Assembly (NCBI GenBank): GCA_028023455.1 | Contig: JAQFVV010000056.1 | Location: forward strand, 5,791,717 to 5,855,716 | Length of the DNA: 64,000 bases | Direction: 5' to 3' | DNA from: Epiperipatus broadwayi | Taxonomy: Eukaryota; Onychophora; Udeonychophora; Euonychophora; Peripatidae | Program-made: the position numbers and the translations under genes | Notes under the pieces: model-generated | What the model saw: only the letters and a program-made list of their open reading frames with translations | Databases searched by the model: none | What the model was told of the DNA's origin: nothing | Part shown: positions 16,401-28,534 of the stretch, in pieces | Position numbering within the stretch: the first letter of the stretch is position 1 | How the letters are laid out: each line of letters starts with the position of its first letter

Positions 16401-16858
16401 TTTTTTTTATTTCAAATGTTACATTTATAATGATAGCAATCTCCATGGCAATGCTTGGGAAAGGACAGAGCGCACCAGTTTTAAAATATTGCAGGCATTT
16501 ACAAAATAATTAAAATGTAAGTAAGCCATTTGAATTCATTCAAATATATCATCTTTTGCAGGTATATTTTATACAAGTGAAAACTTAAATTTCACATAAT
16601 ATTTATTAACTAATTTATGGAAAGTTGATTTTTTATTACCTTGCAATGACAAAATGATTTCTTTTTTCAAGGGGAGAAAACAATCATAATAATTATTTTT
16701 TTTAATCTTTATCTATGCTGTCATAAATTAACAATATAATGTCTTTCATTTAGATAAACCCAAATACATTTTTTTTATTGAGGTATACAACTATATTAAA
16801 ATAAATATTTCTTTTGTATGCTTAAATAAATTCTTTTAAACATCTGATAAGATAGTGC
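13481..16858. other. Long AT-rich stretch, no gene seen
   Basis: Begins with a small palindrome, TCACAATC-GATT-GATTGTGA, at about 13500-13522. It holds an (ATA)n microsatellite at 14171-14195 and chance ORFs, including a hydrophobic 78-codon minus-strand frame at 15127-15363. Splice-acceptor-like sites precede open stretches at 13881 and 14110, but neither stretch has convincing composition. Confidence 0.45.
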
Positions 16859-16960
16859 ATTCCTGAAGGTTTGTGATGATGGTGTTCTAGTTGTATTTTT
16901 ATATTGGACTATTTCCATCATCAAATATGCATATTGAATGTCTTTAGAAAAATTTTATAT
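16859..16960 (-). mobile_element. SINE-family tail fragment, minus orientation
   Basis: CCTGAAGGTTTGTGATGATG and the following bases are the reverse complement of the tail of the SINE that ends near 17890. The two tails therefore face outward around a 1-kb core made of a Penelope-like fragment and the SINE. Confidence 0.65.
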
Positions 16961-16962
16961 AG

Positions 16963-17473
16963 AACAAAGTCTTATAAAAAATGGTTATCCATCAGCTGTT
17001 ATTAAGAAAATGTTAAATAGACAACAACAAGAACCATCAAGAAAAAGACAATTATTGGTACAGTAGTGCAACCATACATTACAAAAATAGAAGACAAATT
17101 AAGGAAAATCTGCAATCAGTATGATATCAAAACAGCTTTCCAAAACCATACCACCATACAATGAATTCTAACATCTACAAAGCCTAGCTGAAAAGAAAAA
17201 AACTGCATCTATGAAATGCCATGTGAAGGTGGAAGAACATATATTGTTGAGACACATAATCCCATTGAAAAGCACTTGCAAGTACACAAACTGATGATTA
17301 GAAGAGAGGAAACAAATGTGTCCAAGATTGCAGCAGCCCATGTATGTACCTATGAACATATGTTCAATTGGAAAAATACAAAGATATTGGATAGAGAAAA
17401 AAAGGTACAAAGAAGAAAATTTAAAGAAGCTGCTCACATGATAATGGCAAAAAAATCCCATAAATCAACTTAG
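16963..17473 (+). pseudogene. Penelope-like element C-terminal fragment: linker and GIY-YIG endonuclease
   Basis: The upstream part reads NGYPSAVIKKML and then IEDKLRKICNQYDIKTAF across a frameshift, the linker typical of Penelope-like proteins. The open frame from about 17204 to 17473 is the GIY-YIG domain: CIYEMPC..GRTYIVETHNP, where CIY and YIV stand for GIY and YIG. It continues through EKHLQVHKLMIR, a NVSKIAAAH block, W.NTKILDRE and REKKVQRRKFKEAAHMI. The arginine usually found in the ETGR part of the motif is replaced (ETHNP), so catalysis is doubtful. The domain normally nicks the target for insertion. No reverse transcriptase of the same copy precedes it; a separate reverse-transcriptase fragment follows at 18360. 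Confidence 0.82.
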
Positions 17474-17554
17474 TGTGATTATGCATAATGTATGGAAACC
17501 ATTAATCAACTTTGCTCTTAGGAAAAAATAGAGAAATCAGGAGGAACCTCATAG

Positions 17555-17890
17555 ATTAAGTATGTGAAATTTCTATTGACTGTTGCCTTTGGCAGGATGG
17601 CTCAGTTGGTTAGAACATTACCTTAAAATTCAATACTAAAGAATCTAATGGTCCAGGTTCAAATCCCATACTAGTACTGTCACTGGTCAGGCCAACAACA
17701 CCTGAAGAAGAGTGGAGAATAATATCTCTCAAAACATTCTGCATATACTAACCTGTTTGATGTGCTATTACTAACAGGTTGAATGTATTTGGAATATATA
17801 AATACAGTTAATTTTTTCATATTAGATGATGGAAATAGGCCAATATAACAATACAACTAGAACACCATCATCACAAACCTTCAGGAAAAA
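17555..17890 (+). mobile_element. tRNA-derived SINE, best-preserved copy
   Basis: The internal RNA polymerase III promoter is visible: A box TGGCTCAGTTGG at 17598-17609 and B box GGTTCAAATCC at 17656-17666. A body follows with ACTGGTCAGGCCAACAACACC, then GAGTGGAGAATAATATC and CTATTACTAACAGGTTGAATG, and a tail with GATGATGGAAATAGG and CATCATCACAAACCTTCAGG. Body and tail recur at 1150-1480, 2390-2640 and 52160-52475, so this is a multicopy family in this genome. The head resembles a tRNA but the gap between the boxes is longer than in a tRNA gene. Confidence 0.82.
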
Positions 17891-18028
17891 ACTAAGTATT
17901 CTGTATGGACCTGATACTGTATCAAACTTTAGAAATTATGAAATTTTATGAAAATGCTGGCCAAAGTAGAAAATCATTTTATTTTCTTATATAAATATAT
18001 TAAATTTATTAAGTGCAAGCAGATGATA

Positions 18029-18340
18029 TAATAATAATGTGGAAGGCTGAAACCTCTGATAGATGTGCCTTAAAAATGCTTATGTTACAGCCAATTAGAT
18101 GTAATAATGACTGCACATGGAACTCTCAACTCAAAACACAAGCCAGAAATACAAGAAAAAGATGGAACCACCTTCTTCTCTACTTAAATTTATATATAAA
18201 TAAGCCAGACTTAAGCATTCTAGCTTGCGTTTTTGAATTGAGAGTTCATGTACAGTCATAATTACATCTGACTGGCTGTCACATAAGCATTTTTAAGGTG
18301 CATCTGTCGGAGGTTTTCAGCCTTCCACATCATTATTTTA
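18029..18340. repeat. Foldback (inverted repeat) of about 110-bp arms
   Basis: AATGTGGAAGGCTGAAACC at the left is mirrored by GGTTTTCAGCCTTCCACAT at the right. Pairing continues inward through the TTAAAAATGCTTATG and ATGACTGCACATGGAACTC regions to a loop of about 80 bp around 18150-18228. It sits directly before the Penelope-like reverse-transcriptase fragment, so it may be the 5' terminal repeat hairpin of that copy; this is inference. Confidence 0.75.
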
Positions 18341-18359
18341 CTTTCTTATGTAAATGTAA

Positions 18360-19950
18360 ATTTGCAAGAATAATTCCTAAAGATTTGCAACTAAAACCTC
18401 CAATTCACTCTCAGAGAGCTGAGAAAATTATCCAGAGAGCAAGTGAAGCTCCATTATGAGAAAGAATAAATGCTCAAAGGTTTCTTAAGTATCAAATAAT
18501 GCATTCCATTAATAATGTAAAATGTTTTCTAAAAAATAAACTTACTGATGAAGATTACATGAGAGTTTCTCAAGCAGTAAGAAAATCAAATTCTACATTA
18601 CATCTACACGGGCATATCAAAAATCATAATGTACCAAGCAATGTACAACTTCATCTGTTAAAAATCTCAGTTCTAAACATCTAACAGATACTGAAATTTC
18701 TGTTCTTGAAAAGGATTAAATTTTGCCATAACACCATCTAATATTCCTTTATTAGATATAATGGCAGCCACTGAGGAAATCACTCAAAAATTGTCTTTAG
18801 AAGAAGCAACAGAATTATGCTGGAGAATAAAAAGAACACTTGACAAGCAACAAAAATTGAAGTCAAACATATTCTATGGTGAGAGGAAAGCAATTAAAAT
18901 CTCTCAAAGTAGATAAATTTATAATTATTCTCCCTGCTCACAAAAGCAATGCAACAACTGATACAACTGATTATGATAACAAAATACAAGAACTCCTTAC
19001 AGCAAGCCCACATAGAAAAGTGGCAAAAAATCCAATACCGAGTACAGAAACAAAGCGTTACTCAATAAGCATCGAAAGTACTTCACTGAATCAGAAAAAA
19101 TAAAATAATATCATATTTCAGAAAAATCCCTCATTTTTATGATCTACCATAAAATCCATAAGGATCATGTTCCATTAAGACCTATTGTTAGTTCTAGAGA
19201 TTCAGTTTGCCAAAATTTGGCAAGATTTCTTCACAAAGTTCTAAATCCTTTGGCATACAAGACCCAGTCCTTCATCAGGGATTATATAAACCCTTTGTAG
19301 AATTAACCAAGAACATGAACATTGAAAGAGCGTACTTACTAGTAAGCTTTGAGGTGGAAAGTTTATTAATGAATGTACCATGTAAAGAAGCATTGTCTAT
19401 TGTAAGGAAAAGATTAAATGGTGATAATAGTCTACAAACCAGAACAGCTCTTCCTATTGATAGTATAATGGAAGTATTAACATTCTGCATAAAAATAACT
19501 TACTTTCAATATAACATATAATTCTTCTAACAAAATCAAGGAATGACTATGGGTTCACCATTTCTTCACTGATTAGCAATATTTACATGGAAGAACTTGA
19601 AACCTTAGCCATAAAAACCACTACAAATCCAAGTAAAGTTTGACTTCACTATGTGGATGATACATTTGTTGTATGGTCACATGGTGAAGCACTGTTACAA
19701 ACTTTCTGGAAACAGATCATATCCCCTTAAATTAAATTCACAATAGAATCAGAAAAAGAACAAAAATTGGTATTCTTAGATGTTCTTCTGACATGACTCC
19801 CTCACGACAAAATCAAAACTAGTTTACTAAAACCTACATATACAGGAAAACATTTGGCCTATACATCCAATTACACTAAAAACACAAAACATGGAGTTAT
19901 ACTATCAAATTATTTCAATAATAAAATATGGTTTGAACTGAGATTACGAA
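18360..19950 (+). pseudogene. Penelope-like reverse transcriptase, frame broken
   Basis: The ordered blocks of a Penelope-like reverse transcriptase appear in changing frames. ARIIPKDLQLKPP begins near 18366 and LTDEDYM lies near 18540. Then come IYHKIHKDHVPLRPIVSSRD near 19140, NLARFLHKVLNPLAYKTQS, and SFEVESLLMNVPCKEAL near 19345. Beyond these are GMTMGSPF near 19545, YVDD at 19650-19661 followed by TFVVWSHGE, and a late KFTIESEKEQKLVFLDVLL block. FEVESL replaces the usual FDV(K/V)SL, so the first catalytic Asp is Glu. Several stops and shifts disrupt the frame. The GIY-YIG domain that should follow is absent, and sequence after about 19950 is unrelated. Confidence 0.85.
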
Positions 19951-20560
19951 TCTAGTACACATAAAATTATATATTTACATAACTTTTCTAAAGTCTCAAT
20001 ATATATACGTCACATAATAGTAGCCCAAGCTTATCTATATAATGAAACTGCAATCTGTCATCGGATGTCATTTGTAATCATCTTAAATTTAGAGGGCATC
20101 GTTTCTTTCTGTTGATTCATCTAAAAAATATCTTACCAATAAAACATTATATGATTCTCTTGCTTACATTCACTAATATAATTTTAGGAGCAGTAAATCA
20201 TTTTAACTACTCTAGTGTCTAATAATTACTCATTTTTAAACAGATTTCTAATAATGTTACTTTCATAAACTGATCCCATTGACTGAATTATTATATATCA
20301 CTAATATAAATGCATATTTATTCACACACACCATCTAAAAATAATAGCAATATAAATGACAAAAAATGATTACTAATTTTGCTATTATATTATTAACTAC
20401 ATAATTATTTTAAATTAATCTGAATTCTTTCTTTAATTCAACTGGTAATAGATATGGAAATTTGAAAAGCTATTTTCAAACAGAGTGAAAAAAAAAATTT
20501 GAATTTGATAAGTGGAGAAGAAAAGCCATCAAATTGCTTCAAGAGTTGTACATTTATCAG
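19951..20560. other. AT-rich DNA, no gene seen
   Basis: Nothing recognised. Confidence 0.4.
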
Positions 20561-20909
20561 AATTTATTTATAAAGGTTGGATTCCAGGCCAGACACCCTG
20601 TGATTTTCATTGTGATGATAAGGCTTAATGTTTTCTTTTTAATATTAAGCACAAATCAAATAACAATTAATCAAAATCAGTCTTTTCATTGCTTGATATC
20701 TCACAGACAATTCCCATTAAGTTGATTTGTCATAGTTATTTTAATTAACCATAGCTAGAGCAATTCTAAACTTCCTAATCTTCTTCTTAATGAAGTTAAA
20801 GATAAATGACAAGAATTTGATCATTTTCAATAATTTTTTTTTTCTTTTCTTTCTTACCATTTTTTTTTTTTTTGAAGAGCAATCTACAAATGTCTTTTCT
20901 TTTTTGATT

Positions 20910-21034
20910 TCAATGCAAAGAAAGATTCATTTGCAATTCATCTTCAACTTCAGAGGGCAGACATTTCCTACTTCCTTTTTGGTAACCATTTCGTCTATAA
21001 AAGGTTCTTCTTTCCACAGGCCGGATCTCATTGT
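20910..21034 (-). CDS. Candidate terminal exon of an unidentified host gene
   Basis: On the minus strand the acceptor TTTTTAATTCAG (AG at 21035-21036) is followed by a frame that completes a split codon with AC and runs 40 codons to a TGA at 20910-20912. The peptide is charged and protein-like: it starts NEIRPVERRTFYRRNGYQKG and ends in an acidic EVEDELQ stretch. The region is visibly richer in G+C than its surroundings. A candidate upstream exon at 29065-29167 ends one base into a codon, which is exactly what this exon needs (giving Asp). A minus-strand AATAAA lies 340 bases downstream at 20563-20568. A second frame is also open for about 36 codons. I do not recognise the protein. Chance ORFs of 40 codons are common here, so confidence rests on splice site, phase and composition. 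Confidence 0.4.
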
Positions 21035-21159
21035 CTGAATTAAAAACCCCAGTCATACAAATGTTATCTGGATGATTGAACTCCAGCACAACTTAAAAGC
21101 ACAAAAGCTGATGAGATTTCCAATCATTTCAAGAACAATGAATGACGTCACCAGTCGCA

Positions 21160-22780
21160 ACTGACTACATTGCAGGAGTTTAAATTAAAAATGATTCCAC
21201 AATCACAAAATTTTATATGATTTCATAGAAGATTACACAGCTTTATGGCAATTTAATTAATAAAAGACATTTTAAAAAATAAAATTTCACTTTTACACTT
21301 TTGTTTAAAGTCTTGGACAAAAAGAAAATTTAAAATTCGAAGTGAAAAGATTAAGTAAACAATAATAAAATTGCTTTTAGTTTTTTTTAAAAAAAGTTAT
21401 TTCATTCAGTTTTTTTTTAAATTTTAATTCATTTTATAATGCATATATATTTAGCTCATTATCAATAAAGCATAAATGAAAAAAAAATCATTTTTTAAAA
21501 TATAAAAAAAAACATTTTTTTTTTTTTAAAAAAAGGTTTAATGTAAATTTATATATTTGCTATATCAGTAAACTTGAATAAGAAGTTATAAAAAAGAAAA
21601 GAAATATTTGTAAAATCGGATGGCTGACAATGCAATAATGATCAAGATTTTAGACTAAAAATTGTGATAACTGACAGGGTTTTTTTTTTTTAAAAGTAGA
21701 TTATTTTATGGTGAATTGAAAACAGTTTGGACTTTAGTTGAGGGCAAGGCAAACAATTAGGAGAAAAACAAACAAAATATTGGAGGTTTTAGAGATGTTA
21801 AAAAATAAAATTCACAAGTATCCTTCCAAAACTTGCAATTTCAAATTAAGTATACTTATTGAAAAATAATGATAAAAAAGAGATGATTAGATATGTACTT
21901 CAAGGCAAGGGAATTGCAAAACAGGTTGAAAAAAAAAATTGATAAGAGGGAGGTAGTAAAAACAATTATGAGATACGAAAAATTTATGTAAAATAAGAAA
22001 TAGTCTTCTGAGAAGATGATCTTATTTCGTATATGGGCCCTTTTAATAGCAACCACACAATGATAATGAGACTTATTTTAACTCTGTAACTGGTGGATGT
22101 TTCCTAAATGTTATCGTTCAATATTTGATTTTAATATTAAACCTCTGTTGTATATCAGAATCAAATTTAACTTGATTGTTAGAAATATAAGTCTATAAAT
22201 CAAGTGAAATGCATGAGAGCAATATTTTTTTTCTTAATGGACGATTACAGCAAAGCTTGTAAAAAATAAAATAAACCAGTGAAATGTTTGTTGACTGAAC
22301 TTCGTTCGAAAAACCAAACTGATGAAATTCTGTCCTAAAATTTAAAATTACATTTCTAATTATTAAAATATTGCAAAAAATATGGACTATATTGTTTCTC
22401 AAAGCATTATCGATTATAATTTTCTTTTTATGATTACTATATATTTCTTAATTTCCATTTTTAAAAATAAAACATATTAAAATAAAATCTAAATGCAACC
22501 ACAGAAATATTTAAATAAATTATGGGAAATATACAACTTTTCTCTATATTTGTAAAGACAATAAAGGGAATTTCTTATACTCTTAAAGTCTGAAAACAAA
22601 GATCATGGAATTATTGTGGCTAATTTGTAGTACCTTCTCTGCTGTTGGGTGTGTGTGTATGCTGATATCTTCACATTTTTTAAAACTAATAAACAATATA
22701 TACTCTAATTCCGATTTCTATCACCAAGTTAGTATCAGGAGAGCAAAGGAAAAATGAAGGCGCACCAACACCATCTCCAA
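21160..22780. other. AT-rich DNA, no gene seen
   Basis: Long A and T runs (around 21400-21530) and no recognisable coding or repeat structure. Confidence 0.45.
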
Positions 22781-22784
22781 TTGA

Positions 22785-23515
22785 AATATTTCACCTGTAT
22801 TAGTAGGCAAATTAATATTGTAAAAGATAATTTAGGGGATTTGAACACAGACTCCCTTCAACTATCTATCCACTCAATCTCATATAACCACACACATGTG
22901 AAGCAGATTGATGACCTCCAATATATCTATTTCATGCTGAACCAACACACATCAGTTGGTCCATATCATCATCTCCCTCACACATATATATATAATCCGT
23001 GCTTGGTTTATATTTAGATAGCACATTTTAATGGACAGGCTTCAATCTACATCACCTCTAAGCTCTTCAGCTGTCCATACCATTGAAAATCTGATAGATG
23101 CTATGCCCAAATCCCTTGTTAATACCAACATTATTGTTATGCCCATGTTGATGTCAAGGGGTATGGGCATATCATCATTAGATTTTCAATGATATGGATG
23201 GGTGAAGGGTTGGAGAGTGGAGTAGATTGAAGCCTATCCATTAAAGTTCAAAGATTTGCTATCTTATTATAAACCGAGCACTGACTATATATATATGTGT
23301 GGGAGATGACCTGGACCAGTTGATGAATTCTGGTTCAGCACAAAATATGTATATTGGAGATCATTTATCTTTTTCACATGTGTGTGGTCATGTGTATCGG
23401 TTATATGAGATAGAGTGGATAACTGAAGGGAGTTTGAAAATCTGTGTTCAAATCCTATATATACATTTAAATTCCGAGTATATGAATTATACTTGTATTT
23501 CAAAAATATTGTAAA
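22785..23515. repeat. 730-bp foldback repeat containing a tRNA-like SINE segment in each arm
   Basis: The arms mirror about position 23140. ACAGGCTTCAATCTAC at 23034 pairs with GTAGATTGAAGCCTAT near 23223, and ATGCTGAACCAACACACATC with the GATGAATTCTGGTTCAGCA segment near 23320. GGGATTTGAACACAGACTCC near 22838 pairs with its mirror near 23430-23455. The outer portion reads outward as GTGTTCAAATCC, a B-box-like word, so each arm may contain a tRNA-related unit. The GCTGGTTCAGCA core is shared with the repeats at 26520-28170. Confidence 0.75.
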
Positions 23516-23539
23516 AAAATCCAACTTTCAGTGTAGTTT

Positions 23540-25740
23540 TAAATATTGTGATAAGTTATATTAAAAAGTAGCATGCAATTAAAATCTTCACTGATGCCTC
23601 ATCAAGTGCTACTAAAATACAATATCCTAGATATTTTATTTTTTTAGACACAGAACATATACTGTACACACATATATATATGCATGTTATTAAATTACAT
23701 GTACTGTAATTGAACTACAAAAGTATAAATAATTATAACTGAAAAAGTTACAGACTGCTTAAATTAACATATCATCAGGATTCATTGTTTATTATTTTGG
23801 ATTCTTAAAAAGTAAATTAAGATTTCCTTCAACAATTTAATAAGATGATCAAAATTGTAGTTAACAATAAAGTCATGCATTAGTGTAACTCAAATTACAA
23901 AAATTTTCTAATTTCAATGCTAATGTAGCTTTGGTACAGATTACATTTTAAATTCACATTGAACAATGCCTTTTTTATTTCTATTTTAGTGTCCTCTCTT
24001 TACAAATTATAATATTGTTGGAAAAACTACCCCATTCAGAGCCACTTCATGAACTAAAAAAATAAAATTGTGATTGGAGAGACTTGGCTCTATTTTACAT
24101 ATAAATTTTGTTGTATCACCCTAATATGTAACTTTGACCCTGTTTGATGGATTTATTCCAAGAGCAATTAGGCCTAAAATATTTGATTTTACATACTATT
24201 GTTAGACTGTTAAAAGGTGTATAATTCACATTTTGTGTTGTTGATACTTCTATTCAGATGTAATCCTCTATTTATTCAGAAGAACAACAATACATCTGTA
24301 TTTTTGGAGCATACCATGAAATCTGGACACAATTTTACACTTGCCAATCTGTAATTATATGCACAGAATCAAATGATCATAAGAGAAAAATAAAAGAAGT
24401 ATTCTACATTAATGGAAATATTAATGCTATAAATAGAAAAGAAACTTGCTTTGATATATCGAAGAAATGGGCCAAATAACATGTGCTAATTGAAATATCT
24501 TTGCATATATTTTATTATATATTTTTAAGAAAGCTATGATTATGAGGCATGGATCCTCGAAAACGTTCAGCTTATTATTATATTTATTTATAACTTCTCT
24601 TTTAAACTTTGCTTATAAGTTTTTGGGTTTATTTAATATCCAACTATATATAAATTATAGTTATTAAAAGTGGAGTAACACACATAAAAAATTAAATAAT
24701 ATTTTAAATATTTTATTATTGAAGGAATATTGTACATGAGAGATTTTGAACAGGCTTTCAAAGAAAAAAGAATTATTTAAACTATTTTTAATGAATTGTT
24801 GACTTCCCAGTCAAAATTCATCTAAATATTAGTAAAGAAAGTCTAAGAGTTAATAAGTTATTTTGACTATGGGACTTCTGAAAGAATAATGGAGATAAGC
24901 ATCCTTTCCCCTCCTGTGTGGAATGGAGCTTAAGTGGAGTATTGGTGTGGTTGTGGATATTTTTAAGGTAAGTAAACTAGAAGTAAAATTAATTATATAA
25001 TATCAGAATTGACTCAAGAAGGGAAGGAGAGCAGTTCAATATTTTTATGTCCATGTGTGTGGTGGGGGAAGTTATTTTAAATATGATAAAAAATACTTGT
25101 ATATTTAAAAAAAAAAAAAATCTTATTTGCAGATATTTTCTATCTCTACTAGCAATTTTGCAAGATTGTCTAAAAAAAAATAAAAACTTTTGAAGAAAAA
25201 AATTTAAAATTTACTAATATTTTTGTTTTAAAGTATTATTTAATTATTGTTTCAAAAATTCCTTTTTTTATTTTAGCATGTATTTTAATTTCTATGTTAA
25301 TTTTATAGAAATAAATGAATAAAACCCAAGGTTTTTATCAAACATGTTAAATGACTAAAGTCATATTTTCAAGTTTTTCTTATGAAAGGCTGTTGGGAAA
25401 AAATTCTCTTTTAATTTAGAAATTTTATTTTAAAGAATGGAGAGAAGGGCCTCAAAAATTTCTCTTGCACAAAGGTGCTTCTTACAACATGGTGGCACTG
25501 ATTACAGATAACATATCTATTTAGTAATGAACAAAATAACAGATAATAATAATTTGTTCTTTTTCATCAAATATTTCCTAAATTATTTGAAATTTTCAAT
25601 CTCTCATGCAAAAGTTCTTAATATTTTTTTTTTACATTTAACAAAATAGCCATAATGTTTTAAAATGTGTGAATATTTTTGATCAAATTTTATTCTACAG
25701 CCATAAGTACGTTTTATTTTTTCATAAATTAGCCTACCAA
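23540..25740. other. AT-rich DNA, no gene seen
   Basis: No gene or repeat boundary recognised. Homopolymer A/T runs are frequent. Confidence 0.45.
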
Positions 25741-25753
25741 TTTTTTTTCCTGA

Positions 25754-26460
25754 TGAATTTACTTTTTCATAGATATATTTGCTATTTATTAATATTTTCT
25801 AGAAATAGTTTCTGAAGTTTTGAATTTTGCTATTTTTTTTTATTGTTTTGATCATGTAATTATATAATATTTCGTCAGTTATTTTTCAAATTTGTCGTAA
25901 TAATTTAATCTTTTGGTCATGTGATTATGTCATTTAATACAGGTGAATTTACTTTTTCATTGATATATTTAGTATTTATTTAATATTTGCTAGAAATAGT
26001 TTCTGAAGTTTTGAATTTTGCTATATATTTTTTTTGTTTTGATCATGTAATTATACAAATATTTTGGAGTCATTTTTTCATATTTATAATAATTTGATCT
26101 CTTTGGTCATGTGATTATGACACTGGATACCAACCCCCCCCCCCATATATATATATATATATTTGCTATTTACTAATTTGTTTATAAAATTTTATATTTT
26201 TGCTAATTTCTTTTGGTAATTTTTTATTTACTAATGTACTTAATACTTCAATTTCTAGAGATATTGATTTTTTTTGTTTGTTTTGGTTATATAATTACAC
26301 TAATATTTTTGTCATTATTTACTATTACTAAATTTTGGCTTTTCATATTTGATTACCATAGTAATTTGACTGTTTTGGTCATATGATATGGCAGCAGGAT
26401 TTATAATTTTTTTTTTTTATCATTTTCTAATTACTAAATATGTTTCGTATTTTGATTACT
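25754..26460 (+). repeat. 191-bp tandem repeat, two clear units and decayed further copies
   Basis: GAATTTACTTTTTCAT at 25754 recurs at 25945, and the following AGTTTCTGAAGTTTTGAATT and GGTCATGTGATTATG words recur at the same offset. Beyond 26130, after a poly-C run and an (AT)n tract, weaker copies of GCTATTTACTAAT and GGTCATATGAT appear up to about 26400. Confidence 0.7.
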
Positions 26461-26519
26461 AGATGAGTTTGATTTTTGAAGGTCAAATATTCCCGTGAAA
26501 CATTTATTTTAAAAGTAAG

Positions 26520-28170
26520 TCCATAAACATATAATATCTTCACCACAACAGTGAAAGTCTCATCACATTATAAATGTTCTTAATAACATACAAACTAACA
26601 CATATGCATGAAACACATGAATAAAGACATTATCAAAAACAAGATTCCCATGATGCATTTTATGCTGAACCAGCACTCTCATCAGTTTAGGCAGGTCACC
26701 AACTCTCACATATAACTTTAACATACACTCTGTATTTAGCAATAGTAAATTGTGACATCTTGAATTACAAATGTCAAACTGACTACACCACAACTTTGAC
26801 ATAATCCACTTTAGATAAATACAGTAAATGTTATCACTAATCACATATTAAACTAGAGATTATTTCTAGGCCAGATATAAACTTTAAATCACAGTTAAAG
26901 ATTAATATATATATATATATATATATATATTAATTAAACACACACATATGGAATAATTCAATTTCATTTCTCATTTTCCATGTGCAATATTTTTTTACAA
27001 ATGTTCTTGAGACAAATGACTCTCAAGATGCATTTCACGTTGTAAGCATAAACCAATTAGCCCAGGTAACTCACATATATCTTTATCATATATTCATTAT
27101 TTAGCAATAGTAAGTTGTCACATATATCTTTATCATATGTTCATTATTTAACAATAGTAAGTTGTTACATTTTTTGCAAATGTCAAACTTACTCCTCTTA
27201 CAGCTATGATTTGAGCACTCTAGATAAACATAAAGATTATTTCTAGCCTAGATATAATTTTTAAGTCATAGCTTAAGATTGAATATATCTATTTTTTAAT
27301 AAATTAAACACACACATATAAAGTTGGTCAACTTCATTTATCTTTAACATGTGTAATATCTTTTATAGATGTTCGTAATAATTTCCACATCACCACATAT
27401 TCTTGAAATGCATGAATAAAAACATTGTAAAAGATAATATTAAAGTTATGGGTGAAGTAGAATTTATTATTGATAAATAGAGAATATGTGATATATGTGA
27501 AGATGGTGATCTGAAACAATTGATGAATGCTGGTTCAGCACAAAATGCGTCTTGGGGAGAAGCGTCATTTGTCTTTTATAATGTCTTAATTCATATGTTT
27601 GATAGTGTGGAAGTTATCAAGAACATCTATAAAACATATTACACATAGAAAAAAAAAAGAAGTTGAATTAGTTCATGGGGAGTGTGTTTAATTAAAAAAA
27701 AACCCAGATATATTAATCTTTAACTAAGGTTTAAATTTTATATCTGGGCTAAGTTAATCTGTGCCAGTTAATCTGTGTTTTAATAAATGATTAATAACAA
27801 TTTTTTAATATATTTCTCTAAAGTGGCTGGTATCAAAGATATATATGGAGTAAGTTTGAAATTTGTAAATCAAAATATAACAACTTACTATTGATAAGTA
27901 CAAATATGATAAAATATATGTAAGAGATAGTGACATGGCCTAACTGATGAGTGCTGGATTAGCATGAAATGCAAATGCATCTTGGGAATCATTTGTCTTT
28001 CACAATGTCTTTATTCATATATTTCAAAAATGTGCAGTGCTGTGGAGATTATGAAGAATATATATAAAAGATATTACATATGGAAAAAGAAAAATGAAGT
28101 TGAATTACTCCATGGGTGTGTATTTAATTAAAAAAACAGACTTATTGATTTAAATTATAAATCTGGGCTA
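26520..28170. repeat. Inverted array of four related repeat units
   Basis: Two minus-oriented units (near 26570-26700 and 26990-27180) face two plus-oriented units (near 27480-27620 and 27920-28170). Each has the core TGATGAATGCTGGTTCAGCA, then AAATGC, GAATCATTTGTC and AATGTCTTTATTCATAT, with variations. A 47-bp direct duplication (TCACATATATCTTTATCATA...) lies inside the second unit at about 27075-27170. An (AT)n tract sits near 26906-26930. The same core occurs in the 22785-23515 foldback. Confidence 0.65.
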
Positions 28171-28314
28171 GAGACTATCTATAATTTAATAAATTATCTA
28201 GAGTGGATCATTCAAAGTTGTGGATGGACTAAGTTTGACAGTTGTAAATGAAAATGTAGCAACCATATTAAAATTACACTTTTATTTTTGTGATCAGCAT
28301 ATTGCCACTTATCT

Positions 28315-28530
28315 ATGATTAGAATAGATGGACAATTGAAATCTTAAACTGGATTCCAAGAGATTGTAAAAGACCCAGAAAGAGACCACATGTGAGATAG
28401 ATGGATGAAATAAGAAAGTGTGCAGGCGTGATGTGGAGAAGAGAAGCTAAAGATCGGAGAAGATGGATTGAACTGGAAGAGATTTTCATCTTGCAGTGGA
28501 TTGATAATGGTTGATGATGATGAATCCACA
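28315..28530 (+). pseudogene. 3' end of an RTE-type LINE, 5'-truncated
   Basis: The frame from 28326 to the TGA at 28512-28514 encodes the conserved C-terminus of RTE-clade proteins: RWTIEILNWIPRDCKRPRKR, then a P.VR*MDE block, KCAGVMWRREAKDRRRW and ELEEIFILQW. A TAG stands where family members have Trp (RWMDE), so this copy is dead. Right after the stop comes a TGATGATGATGA tail, the kind of short trinucleotide 3' repeat RTE elements use instead of poly-A. Only about 200 bp survive, as expected from incomplete reverse transcription. A better-preserved 5' part of a similar element is at 62981-64000. Confidence 0.85.
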
Positions 28531-28534
28531 TTAA

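Noticed and set aside
21143-21150. Perfect TGACGTCA (CRE-like) palindrome
   Set aside because: A single 8-base word in the putative intron 110 bases before a candidate exon; no promoter context.
26890-26935. (AT)n and other dinucleotide tracts (also 45530, 46890, 50279, 59293)
   Set aside because: Ordinary microsatellites of a very AT-rich genome.
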